DNA of 64,000 nucleotides from DASWIG01 sp965371445 (GTDB lineage: Bacteria; Acidobacteriota; Thermoanaerobaculia; Multivoradales; J023): contig CBDUYN010000005.1 of assembly GCA_965371445.1 (NCBI GenBank), positions 1 through 64,000 of the forward strand, in the 5' to 3' direction. The notes under the pieces are model-generated. The model worked only from the letters and a program-made list of their open reading frames with translations, made no database searches and was not told the DNA's origin. The position numbers and the translations under genes are program-made. Shown in pieces: positions 19,801 through 28,157 of this stretch; within the stretch, counting starts at the first letter, position 1, and every line of letters begins with the position of its first letter.

Positions 19801-22413
19801 GGCATCGAGGTCCTGGGCGAGCACACCGTGCGCTTTCACCTCCGAGAGCCGTTGCCGATTTTTCCGGTGCTTCTAACCGACGTCAAGACCGCCGTCTTTC
19901 GCCTGGACGAGGCCGGCGAGCCGATCGGTACCGGTCCCTTCAAGCTCTCGGAGCACCGCCGGGACCCCATACGCCTGGTGCGCAACGAGTCCTATTGGCG
20001 TGGCGCTTCGCCCAACCTTGATGCGATTGAGTTTCGCCTCGGAATAAAAAGCGCGGCCGCGGCCGAGGCGCTCTTTTCCGGGGACCTCGACCTCGGTCGC
20101 GATTTCGCTCCCGATGCGCTGGACGGATTGCTCCGCGACGAGCGTTTCCGCAGCGGGCTTGTCGAGGCGACCCGGCAGGGCGTCTACCTCGTGGCGTTTC
20201 ATCGTCAGGGCCCCGGGAGCTCGCGCCCCGAGGTGCGCCGTGCGCTCGCCGAGGTGATCCGCCCCGAAGAGATCGTGCTGCGGACCCTGGGGCGTTTCGC
20301 CCAGCCGGCGAATTGTCTGATCCCACCGGCCGTGCTGGGGCATGACCCGAACCTGGTACGACCGCAGCGAAGCCCTGAGGAGGCCCGGGCATTCCTGGAA
20401 GAGGCCGGTCTCGAACCGCCCGTCAAGCTCCGGGCGGTGATACAGCCGCTCCTGCGAGATCGCTTCCGGCCTTTTCTGGACATGCTCCTCGCTCAATGGT
20501 CGGCTGCGGGCCTTGAGGTGGAATTCGACACCCCGACGCTCGGGACCTATCTCGATCGAGCCCGAGATGCGGAGGGGATGGACCTCTGGATTGGTCGTTG
20601 GGGAGCCGACTACGACGATCCGGACAGCTTCACCTATGCTCTCTTGAGCTCAGGCTGCGGGTATCTCGCCGACTACCTGGCGTCGCCGGCGATCGACGAG
20701 ATCGTCGAGCAGGCTCGCCGGGAAAGCCGTAGCGCCAACCGCCGGGTCCTCTACCGCGAGCTCGAAAGTCTGCTCGCCGAGAACAACGTCCTGCTGCCGC
20801 TTTTCTACGACGTCGACTACCGGCTTGCGGGCCCCCGTCTCCGCGGCCTGGCCTTGAAGAGCGCGCCGCCCTACGTCACCTACGCCGAGGTCGCGAAGCT
20901 TCCCGAGGCCGTGGCGAAACCGCTGGCGGTGGAGCGCGATCGTGGCGCGATCCACGTACCCTTGGCCACCACGTTCACGACGCTTTCGCCGCGAATGGCG
21001 CACCTGACCGCGGCGTCGGAGGCGATCTCCAACGTCTTCGAGACGCTGACCCGTGTCGACGAAGGGGCGCGGATCGTGCCGCTTCTAGCCACCGAGTTCC
21101 GTCTCGAGGATGGCGGCCGGCGCTTCCGCTTCAAATTGCGTAACAACGTTCGCTTCCACGACGGGCGCAAGCTCTCAGTCCGCGACGTGCGCCATACCTT
21201 TGAGGAGCTCGCCCGCCACCGGGACGAGGTGGCGGAGGCTCAATTCTTGCCGCTTCGGGGCGCCCGGGCCTTTCGCGAGGGCGAAGCCTCGGAGCTGAAG
21301 GGTTTCGTCATCGTTTCCGCCAACGAATTCGTGATCGATCTGGATCATGCCCTGTCGTTTTTCCCGGCCATGCTGACGAGCTCCACGATGGCCGTCGTCC
21401 CCGAAGGCTTGCGCCGTTTCTCCGGCAACTGGAGCGAGGGCTGTTGTGGAACCGGGCCCTTTCGAGTGGCGCTTTTCGTACCTGGCAAACGCCTGGAGCT
21501 CGACGCCAACCCCTATTACTGGCGACGGCAGATCCCGAGATGCGAGCGACTCGTCTTCGAGCTTGGCAGGCGGCCCGAGGAGGTTTTCGCCGACCTGAGT
21601 TCCGGGCGCCGGGTCGTGGCCTCGGGGCTCGTACCGGCGCTCGTCGCCGAGCTCCGGCGCGACGCCGAGCTCGTGCCCGGGTACCACGAGGCGCCCGGCC
21701 TTTCGACCTGGTTTCTTGCCGCCGTCCCCGGAGGCGTCCTGGCCGACCCAGAGCTGCGGAGCCTGCTGGCACCCTTCCTCGACGTCGACGCCGTGGTGCG
21801 CTCCACGCTCGGGCGCCTGGCACAGCCCGCCCACGGCCTCATCCCGCCGGGGCTCCTGGGATATGAGCCCCGCGAGCACCGGGCTACACCAGCCGGCGAG
21901 AGTGGCCGTGGGCTCGGCGAAAGACCTCTCGCGGGCGTCGAGCTACGGGTGTCGCTCGTTCCTCCCTACCTGGGGGAGCTGGCACCGCTCTGGAACGGCT
22001 TACGCCACAACTTGGAGAGCGCTGGTGCCAAGGTCCGTGCCGTCGCCGCGTCGGCCGGGAAAATCATCGAGAGCATGGCCCGGGAAGAAGTCGACCTGGT
22101 CGGCGGACGCTGGATGGCCAGCTACCCCGACCCTGACTGCCTGATCCACTACTTCCATTCTCGCGGCGTGCTGGCGCCGCTCACCGCCTCTGCGGAGCTC
22201 GACGAGCTTTTTGAGCGCGGTCGGCTGGAGACCGACGCGGCCCTGCGCCACACCATTTATCTCCAGATCGATCAGTCGCTCACCGGCAGCGGCGCGGTCA
22301 TTCCTCTTTTCCACGACCAGATCTACCGTCTTGTTCATCGCCAGATCACCGGCGGGCGCCTTCGTTTCGGTTGGCCGGAGCTGGCCTACGAGGAGCTCGA
22401 GCTGGCGTCGTGA
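16810..22413 (+). CDS. giant Ser/Thr kinase - AAA/STAND NTPase - tandem SBP5 fusion, copy 1
   Basis: An 1,867-residue multidomain protein. Residues 1-270 are a Hanks kinase with GRGGMG, Lys39, HRD at 129-131 and DFG at 151-153, all intact. Residues ~300-650 are an AAA_16/STAND-type NTPase with P-loop GAEAGLGKT near 325. The Walker B-like strand FLLEHLQGAE near 452 lacks the usual double Asp. Residues ~650-870 are helical repeats. From ~878 to 1360 and ~1382 to 1865 come two family-5 solute-binding (SBP_bac_5) domains; each has the NVFETL opening, RFSDG/RFHDG, GTGPF and YWR signatures. No signal peptide or membrane segment is seen, so the binding domains appear cytoplasmic. It is followed after 19 bases by a paralogue. 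Inferred role: a ligand-responsive kinase; ligand and targets are unknown. Confidence 0.9.
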   Translation: MIGTKLAQRYEITGELGRGGMGRVYLAQDPHLQREVAIKVLDLVNIGSQAEQRFLREAQLVAKMDHPSIVPIYDLGRHEESLFFVMPVVNGETLHALIRQGALALGEILEIAAQVAEALDYSHQQGVVHRDVKPENVMVTRGESLRARVMDFGLALGDSVNRLTRTGSLPGTLAYLSPEQILAVDVDGRTDLYSLGTILYECLAGKPPFAGSRYALLYQIVNEPPAPLESFGIGEGLASIVAKCLDKEPGRRPGRGNDLAMMLHELAEELSQSVRDRDVVHAGSERGESAGPSLIPLVGRRQEVEALVARLEAAAERECQLVLIGAEAGLGKTRLVEELEQIGRRRGFRVLRGRFSDQESAFPFQGFGELIRDSFRGQESSSSSGVPDLSDLGADLQALFPMLSELPPLRDAARQAGFQGLGLEAARRGDPTHLFEVLARTLRRLEAGKPAIFLLEHLQGAEISIEALQYLVRRLGPTPSLFVGTYRPSEVGRRHPLTTLVKSFKDEPRFLHLVLKPLGEGESQELVRSLVGGGEVSHELVKKLYDAAEGNPYFTQELIHSLMDQGEMSRDEAGVWVLSGEAALAADSLPETIQQVVEARIEVLPDEISRVLQVASVLGRSFDYEELEDLVGDEVEDAVERLLHEGLLAEDRRARRDRLHFASGVVRDVLHSGLSRRRRRALHRRHASLLEERFAGRPEQVCPQLVHHFAAGDEPEKTVRYALLLARRSTDAVGSEAAVRALRTALEFAVDEEVAIAPEGELRLLLAEALRSGGAHEVAMKEAGRAVRALERGRDLAGAAKAALVAAETAWQGRRVGETRRWVEKGIELARLALSKDTLHRLLILGSTIANLRGEHQKARARWEEAQELVAAAPEEPLPRGGVLVTTLPLEVHSLDVRDVLTLEDKEVLANVFETLVYSDDGGHLGPLLCEEWEKSADSRIFRFQLRREARFSDGGRLVAADVKRSMEEAARRSPSPACSMVVGCEELREGETEELRGIEVLGEHTVRFHLREPLPIFPVLLTDVKTAVFRLDEAGEPIGTGPFKLSEHRRDPIRLVRNESYWRGASPNLDAIEFRLGIKSAAAAEALFSGDLDLGRDFAPDALDGLLRDERFRSGLVEATRQGVYLVAFHRQGPGSSRPEVRRALAEVIRPEEIVLRTLGRFAQPANCLIPPAVLGHDPNLVRPQRSPEEARAFLEEAGLEPPVKLRAVIQPLLRDRFRPFLDMLLAQWSAAGLEVEFDTPTLGTYLDRARDAEGMDLWIGRWGADYDDPDSFTYALLSSGCGYLADYLASPAIDEIVEQARRESRSANRRVLYRELESLLAENNVLLPLFYDVDYRLAGPRLRGLALKSAPPYVTYAEVAKLPEAVAKPLAVERDRGAIHVPLATTFTTLSPRMAHLTAASEAISNVFETLTRVDEGARIVPLLATEFRLEDGGRRFRFKLRNNVRFHDGRKLSVRDVRHTFEELARHRDEVAEAQFLPLRGARAFREGEASELKGFVIVSANEFVIDLDHALSFFPAMLTSSTMAVVPEGLRRFSGNWSEGCCGTGPFRVALFVPGKRLELDANPYYWRRQIPRCERLVFELGRRPEEVFADLSSGRRVVASGLVPALVAELRRDAELVPGYHEAPGLSTWFLAAVPGGVLADPELRSLLAPFLDVDAVVRSTLGRLAQPAHGLIPPGLLGYEPREHRATPAGESGRGLGERPLAGVELRVSLVPPYLGELAPLWNGLRHNLESAGAKVRAVAASAGKIIESMAREEVDLVGGRWMASYPDPDCLIHYFHSRGVLAPLTASAELDELFERGRLETDAALRHTIYLQIDQSLTGSGAVIPLFHDQIYRLVHRQITGGRLRFGWPELAYEELELAS

Positions 22414-22432
22414 CGCTGTGCAGGAGAGAGGG

Positions 22433-25400
22433 ATGATCGGCACTTCGCTCTCGGACCGCTACCAGGTCACCGCCGTTTTGGGGCGTGGCGGCATGGGGGT
22501 TGTCTATCGGGCCGAGGATCCCTTTCTGCATCGAGAAGTCGCCGTCAAGGTCCTGACGAGCGGTGTGCTTTCCGCGCCGGCCGAGGACCGGTTCAAACGC
22601 GAGGCGCGACTCGTCGCCCAGATGGATCATCCGGCCATCGTGGCGATTTACGACATCGGGCGCCACGCCAACTCGCTCTTTTATGTCATGCCCGTGGTCC
22701 AGGGCTCCACGGTCAAGTCGCTGGTCAACCAGGGAGCGCTCGACCTCGGCGAGATCCTGGAGGTCATAGCCCAGGTCGCCGAAGCCCTGGACTACGCTCA
22801 CCAGCGCGGTGTCATCCACCGGGACGTCAAACCGGAAAACATCATGGTCTCCCACGAGGACTCACGGCTACGGGCCCGGGTCATGGATTTCGGCCTGGCG
22901 ATCGGTAGCACCGGAAGCCGCCTCACCCACTCCGGGAGCCTGCCGGGCACGCTCGCCTACCTCAGTCCGGAGCAGATCCTGTCCCTTGAAGTCGATGGCC
23001 GAACCGATCTTTACTCCTTGGGAACGGTGCTCTATGAGTGCCTGGTGGGGGAAACCCCGTTTTCCGGCTCGCGCTATACGATGCTCTACCGCATCGTCCA
23101 CGACGCGCCGGCACGGCCCGGCCGACGGGGCGTGGCGAGCGAGCTGGAACGAATCATCCTCTCCTGTCTGGCGAAAGAGCCCGAAAAGCGTCCCGCACGG
23201 GGCAACGACCTGGCGGCGGAGCTACGCCGCTTCGCCGCCGGCCTCGGGGACGAGGAGCGACTGAGCAGCGCCACAGCCGCCGTTCGTGTGCGCGAGCGCA
23301 ACGCCACCCGCGACGTGCTTCTCTTGCCGGTCGTCGGCCGTCGCCTGGAGCTCGAGCTCCTCGACGAGCGCCTGGAAAAGGCGCTCGCCGGCGAATGTCA
23401 GCTGGCGCTCGTCGGCGGCGACGCCGGGATGGGCAAGACGCGGCTCCTCCGTGAAATCGAGGAGATGGCCAAAAGCCAGGGCGTCCGCGTGCTCCAGGGT
23501 CGCTTCTCCGAGCATGAGAGCGCCTTCCCCTTCCAGGGGTTCGGCGAGCTGATCCAGGACTATTTCCGAGGCCGCGACGCCGGCCCTGGGAGCAGCGGCG
23601 GAGAAGAAGGCGCTCCCGTCGTCGACCTGCGGGATTTGTTGGGCGATCTCCAGGTGCTCTTTCCGGTGCTGACCGAGATCTCGCTTCTGCGCAGCGAGAG
23701 CGACGTCCGGCCCCTGGAGCTGCGGGCCGAAGCCTTGAGGAGCCGTGACCGCACCCATGTCTTCGAGCTACTGGCCCGCACCCTCGGGCGCCTGGCGGGA
23801 GGTGAGCCGACGGTTTTCCTGCTCGAGCACCTGCACGGCGCCGAGGACTCGATCGACGCGCTCCAGTACGTGGTCCGGCGCCTGGGTCCCACCCCGACGC
23901 TCATCGTCGGTACCTACCGCCAGAGCGAGATCTCCCGCCGTCATCCGCTTCGCCGTTTGCTCCAGGCCATGGCCGAGGACCCGTGCTTCAGCTCGATCGT
24001 CCTCGGACCCTTGACGTCGACGGAGCACCAGCAGTTGGTGATCGCCTTTCTCGAAAGCCGGCGGCTCCTCGAAAGGGGTCAACGTCTGGGACGAGAGCTT
24101 CGGGAAAAGCTTTACGAGGCCACCGAGGGCAACCCGTTCTTTACCCAGGAGCTGCTGCAGTCGCTGGCCGACTCGGGGGGTATGGCCCAGGATCCCGCGA
24201 CGGGCGTCTGGAGCTTCTCGGGGCAGGGCTCGCTCATGGTCGATGCGTTGCCGGAGACCATTCAGCAGGCCGTCGAGTCGCGCCTCGACCGGCTCCCGGA
24301 AGAGCAGCTCGAGGTCCTTTCGACCGCCTCGGTCCTCGGGCGCAGCTTCGACTACCACGACCTCGAGGCGCTCATCGACCGGACCGACGTCGACGAAGCC
24401 GTCGACCGTCTGATCCGCGAAGGGATCCTTGACGAGGATCGCCAGGCGAGGGGCGACCTTTTGCACTTCTCCAGCGGTGTGGTCCGCGACGTCCTCTACG
24501 GCAAGCTTTCGCGCCGGCGCCGGCGCTCATACCATCGCCGGCACGCCGAGCATCTGGAACAACGCTTCGCCGGACGGGCGGAGCGCGTCTACCCTCAGCT
24601 GGTCGACCACTTCGCCGCCGCCGACGTGCCCAAGAAAACGGTGGAGTACGCCTTGCTCCTGGCGCGCAGCTCGCTCGACACCTTCGGTGCCGAGGCCGCG
24701 GTACGTTCCACCCGCATGGCCCTGGAGCTCGTCGAGGAGGAAGAGGTCGACCGCGCTGCCGAGGGAGAGCTCAGGTACCTGCTGGCCAATGCGTTGCGCG
24801 TTGCGGGCGCGATCGAGTCGGCCTTTAAGGAAGCCGCGCGGGCGGCGCAGGCCTTGAACTCGAACGGCGACCCGGGTGGCGCGGCCGCGGCGGCGCTGGT
24901 GGCGGCGGAGATCTCCTGGCAGGTGCGAAAGACCGGCGACACCAGACGCTGGGTGGAGAAGGGCATCGAGCTGGCCCGCTCGGCAATGGGTGAAACCTCC
25001 TCGGGGCGGGAAGTCCCGGTCACGCTCGATGCGGCGGAGCTCGCCCGGGCGCGTCAGACCTTGCGCAAGCTCCTCCTGCTTTGCGCGACCACGGCCAACC
25101 TGCGCGGCGAGCAGCTGCGGGCGCGCGCCTGCCAGGAGGAGGCCGACGAGCTACGCCAGGCGGAGACGGCCGGCGAGGCCGAGCCGCCGCCGGGCGGCAC
25201 CCTGGTCACGACTCTCCTGCAGCCGCTGACGACGCTCGATCCGTCGAGCTTCGAAACCGTCGAGGACTGTGAGGTGCTCGGCAACGTTTTCGAAACCCTC
25301 CTGCGCTTCGACGCCGAAGGCAACCTCGTGTCTGGCCTTGCCGACACCTGGGAGACGTCGGAGGACGGCTTGACCGTCGAGGTCGTGCTCGAGCGCGAAG

Positions 25401-28156
25401 CTCGCTTCGCGAATGGCCGACCGCTCGTCGCAGCAGACGTCAAAGCCTCCCTCGAACGCTCGGCCTTTGGCTCGGACACCCCGACCTCGGCCTGTGCCGT
25501 GTTGCAGGGGGTCGAGCTGTTTTGTCACGGCGAGGCCGCCGAAATCCGCGGCATCGAAACGCTCGACGAGCACACGCTTCGTTTCCGGCTAAAAGAACCG
25601 TTGGCTATCTTTCCGGCACTGCTGAGCGACCTGGGCACCGCGATACGGCTCGACGAGGACAATGGCCTGATCGGCACGGGGCCCTTCCGTATCGCGAAGC
25701 TCGACCGCGAACGGGTGGTGCTGGAGAAAAACCCTGGCTACTGGCGCGGCTCGCCGGCGGTCCTGGACCAGATCGACTTTCGTATGTCGCTCGACGCGTC
25801 GGGGATCGCGGCCGGATTGCGCATGGGCGAGATCGACGTCGGCTGCGACTTGTTGCCCGACGACATCGATCGTCTGCTGCGGGACTCCCGCTTCCGTACC
25901 GGGCTTGTCGAGTCGACCCAGAAAAACACTTATTTCGTGTACTGGAACGCCCGCGGACCGTTGGCCCAGAACGGCGCGGTACGCCGTGCCCTGAGCGGCG
26001 TCGTGCGGACCCGCGACCTGGTCTGGCGGACGATGGGACGATTGGCTCAACCCGCCACCTGCATCATTCCGCCGGGAATCCTCGGCCACGACCCGGGACG
26101 CCGTCCCCTGAGCCTGGGACGCGAGCAGGCTGCGGCGCTCTTGCGCAGCACGGGCCTGGGCTTGCCCCTGCGTCTCGTCGCCGCCATCCATCCGCTTTTT
26201 TTTGATCGTTACAGCTCGCTTCTCATGGCTCTGATCGACGAGTGGGCGGCGATCGGCGCCGAGGTGGCGATCGAGACCACCTCGATGGAGGATTATCTGA
26301 AACGTTGGCAGGACAACGAGGAGATCGACCTGCTGATCGGACGCTGGGTCCCCGACTACGACGATCCCGACAGCGTGATCTACACCCTATACCATTCGCG
26401 TCACGGGCATCTGGGACGAGGGCTGGAGTCGGCCGCCGCGGACATTTTAATGGAAAAAGCGAGGCACGAGAACCGGGCCGGGGTCCGCCAGTCTCTCTAC
26501 CGCAAGGTCGAGACCTTGCTGGCGGAGCAGTGCGCGGTGTTGCCGCTCTTTCACGGCATCGATTATCGGATGGTGAGCCCGCAGGTCCGGGGATTGAGAT
26601 TCCTCGGCCGTCCTCCGTACCTGAGCTATGCCGGGATCGGCAAGCTTCCCAAGGAGAGCGAGCGGGTCACCGTCGGCTCGGCGGAGGTGGTCCCGATCCG
26701 GGTCGGCCTGCCCTCGCGGCTCGACACTCTCGATCCGGCCGCCGCGGTCTTTGCCGAGCACGCCGAGGTGACCCCGATCGTTTTCGAGACCCTGACCCAG
26801 GTCGGAGAAAGCGCTCGCATCGTCCCGGGGCTGGCGACCGAGTTTCGCTCCGAGAACGGTGCGCGGCGCTTCCACTTCCGGCTGCGAAAAAACGTTCGCT
26901 TCCACGACGGCCGCAAGCTCACGGCGCGCGACGTGCGCCACACCTTCGAACGCCTCGCCCGTCACTCGCAGCTGCCGCCGGATCCGGCCGTCCTGGCGAT
27001 CCGCGGCGTCGAGGCCTTCCGCGACGGTGATGCGGCCGAAATCGAGGGTCTTTTGTTGCCCTCGTCTCACGAGGTCACGATCGAGCTCAAAGAGCCCCTG
27101 ACTTTTTATCCGGCCATGCTGAGCCGCCAGGTGCTGGGAATCGTGCCCGAAGGCACGGAGTCCGTCGACGGCTGTAGCTGGCGCGACGGCTGTGTCGGTA
27201 CCGGTCCCTTCCGGCTCTTGAACCTGGTGCCCGGAGAAAGGATCGAGCTGGAGTCCAACCCTCATTACTGGCGCCAGGGCTATCCGCGAGCGAGCCATCT
27301 CGTCTTCGAGCTCGGTGTGGGCAGCGAACGGGAGGTCGAGGACTTCCGCTCCGGACGCCTGTCGCTGATCTCCCACCTGCGGCCCCGCGATGCCGAAAAG
27401 CTACGCCGCGAGACCCGCCATGCCGCCAATTACTGCGAGTCGCCGGGGCTCTCGACCTACTTCGTGGCGCTCAACACCCGTCAAGGCCCATTTGCCGACC
27501 CCGACCTCCGGCGCTCTTTCGTGGACGCTTTCGACCTCGACGGCATGATTCGGGCAACCCTGGGCCGAACGGCGGTTCTGGCGCGGGGGCTGATCCCACC
27601 CGGCCTGCTGGGTCACGAGGCGGTTCCGGAGGGGGTGGCGCCGCCTTTGCGGAGCCAGAAGGCGAACCTACGGGGCCTGGAGCTGCGGATCGCCGCCCAC
27701 CCGGTCTTCGAAGGGATCCAAGCGGCCTTCTGGCAACTTCTCTTGCGCAACGCCAGCGCTCTCGGGCTTCAGCTCCGCGTCCACTTCCTGAGCCGCGACG
27801 AGCTTTCTGGGGGGGTCGAGGCCGAGGACGCCGACGCTTTCGCCACCCGCTGGTTCGCCGGGTACCCGGACCCGGGTAGCTTCTACAGCCTCTTCCATAC
27901 CGACGCAGGCGCCTGCGGACGCCTCTGCGGTTGCGAGGAGCTCGACCGGTTGATCAAGAAGGGGAGCGCTCAGTCCGACGCCGGGCTGCGGCACACCATC
28001 TACCGGGAGCTCGAGCAGATCTTCGCTCGCGAAGCCCTCGTCAAGCCCTTCTTTCACGAGCAGGTGTATCGCTTCTATCGTCAGGAGATCACCGACGTAC
28101 GCATTCGGTTCGGCCACCCTGAGGTGGCCTATGAAGAGCTCCGGTTGAACGTTTGA
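22433..28156 (+). CDS. giant Ser/Thr kinase - AAA/STAND NTPase - tandem SBP5 fusion, copy 2
   Basis: A 1,907-residue paralogue of the preceding gene with the same domain order. It has kinase motifs GRGGMG, VAVKV, HRDVKPEN and DFGLAIG, and P-loop GGDAGMGKT. The Walker B-like segment is FLLEHLHGAE. Two SBP5-like domains begin near residues 919 (GGTLVTTLLQPLTTLDP) and 1419 (IRVGLPSRLDTLDP). The start at 22433 aligns with the other copies and has AGGAGAGAGGG just upstream; the frame is open further 5' only inside copy 1. The 19-base gap indicates co-transcription with copy 1. Segment lengths and ligand-domain sequences differ enough that the two copies may sense different compounds. Confidence 0.9.
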   Translation: MIGTSLSDRYQVTAVLGRGGMGVVYRAEDPFLHREVAVKVLTSGVLSAPAEDRFKREARLVAQMDHPAIVAIYDIGRHANSLFYVMPVVQGSTVKSLVNQGALDLGEILEVIAQVAEALDYAHQRGVIHRDVKPENIMVSHEDSRLRARVMDFGLAIGSTGSRLTHSGSLPGTLAYLSPEQILSLEVDGRTDLYSLGTVLYECLVGETPFSGSRYTMLYRIVHDAPARPGRRGVASELERIILSCLAKEPEKRPARGNDLAAELRRFAAGLGDEERLSSATAAVRVRERNATRDVLLLPVVGRRLELELLDERLEKALAGECQLALVGGDAGMGKTRLLREIEEMAKSQGVRVLQGRFSEHESAFPFQGFGELIQDYFRGRDAGPGSSGGEEGAPVVDLRDLLGDLQVLFPVLTEISLLRSESDVRPLELRAEALRSRDRTHVFELLARTLGRLAGGEPTVFLLEHLHGAEDSIDALQYVVRRLGPTPTLIVGTYRQSEISRRHPLRRLLQAMAEDPCFSSIVLGPLTSTEHQQLVIAFLESRRLLERGQRLGRELREKLYEATEGNPFFTQELLQSLADSGGMAQDPATGVWSFSGQGSLMVDALPETIQQAVESRLDRLPEEQLEVLSTASVLGRSFDYHDLEALIDRTDVDEAVDRLIREGILDEDRQARGDLLHFSSGVVRDVLYGKLSRRRRRSYHRRHAEHLEQRFAGRAERVYPQLVDHFAAADVPKKTVEYALLLARSSLDTFGAEAAVRSTRMALELVEEEEVDRAAEGELRYLLANALRVAGAIESAFKEAARAAQALNSNGDPGGAAAAALVAAEISWQVRKTGDTRRWVEKGIELARSAMGETSSGREVPVTLDAAELARARQTLRKLLLLCATTANLRGEQLRARACQEEADELRQAETAGEAEPPPGGTLVTTLLQPLTTLDPSSFETVEDCEVLGNVFETLLRFDAEGNLVSGLADTWETSEDGLTVEVVLEREARFANGRPLVAADVKASLERSAFGSDTPTSACAVLQGVELFCHGEAAEIRGIETLDEHTLRFRLKEPLAIFPALLSDLGTAIRLDEDNGLIGTGPFRIAKLDRERVVLEKNPGYWRGSPAVLDQIDFRMSLDASGIAAGLRMGEIDVGCDLLPDDIDRLLRDSRFRTGLVESTQKNTYFVYWNARGPLAQNGAVRRALSGVVRTRDLVWRTMGRLAQPATCIIPPGILGHDPGRRPLSLGREQAAALLRSTGLGLPLRLVAAIHPLFFDRYSSLLMALIDEWAAIGAEVAIETTSMEDYLKRWQDNEEIDLLIGRWVPDYDDPDSVIYTLYHSRHGHLGRGLESAAADILMEKARHENRAGVRQSLYRKVETLLAEQCAVLPLFHGIDYRMVSPQVRGLRFLGRPPYLSYAGIGKLPKESERVTVGSAEVVPIRVGLPSRLDTLDPAAAVFAEHAEVTPIVFETLTQVGESARIVPGLATEFRSENGARRFHFRLRKNVRFHDGRKLTARDVRHTFERLARHSQLPPDPAVLAIRGVEAFRDGDAAEIEGLLLPSSHEVTIELKEPLTFYPAMLSRQVLGIVPEGTESVDGCSWRDGCVGTGPFRLLNLVPGERIELESNPHYWRQGYPRASHLVFELGVGSEREVEDFRSGRLSLISHLRPRDAEKLRRETRHAANYCESPGLSTYFVALNTRQGPFADPDLRRSFVDAFDLDGMIRATLGRTAVLARGLIPPGLLGHEAVPEGVAPPLRSQKANLRGLELRIAAHPVFEGIQAAFWQLLLRNASALGLQLRVHFLSRDELSGGVEAEDADAFATRWFAGYPDPGSFYSLFHTDAGACGRLCGCEELDRLIKKGSAQSDAGLRHTIYRELEQIFAREALVKPFFHEQVYRFYRQEITDVRIRFGHPEVAYEELRLNV

Positions 28157-28157
28157 C

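Noticed and set aside
22211..22432. 74-codon N-terminal extension of giant copy 2
   Set aside because: It overlaps the end of copy 1 in another frame; alignment with the other two copies and a strong Shine-Dalgarno place the start at 22433.
16810..28156. ABC-type peptide importer
   Set aside because: Family-5 binding domains are present, but there are no permease or ABC ATPase genes nearby, and the domains lack an export signal.
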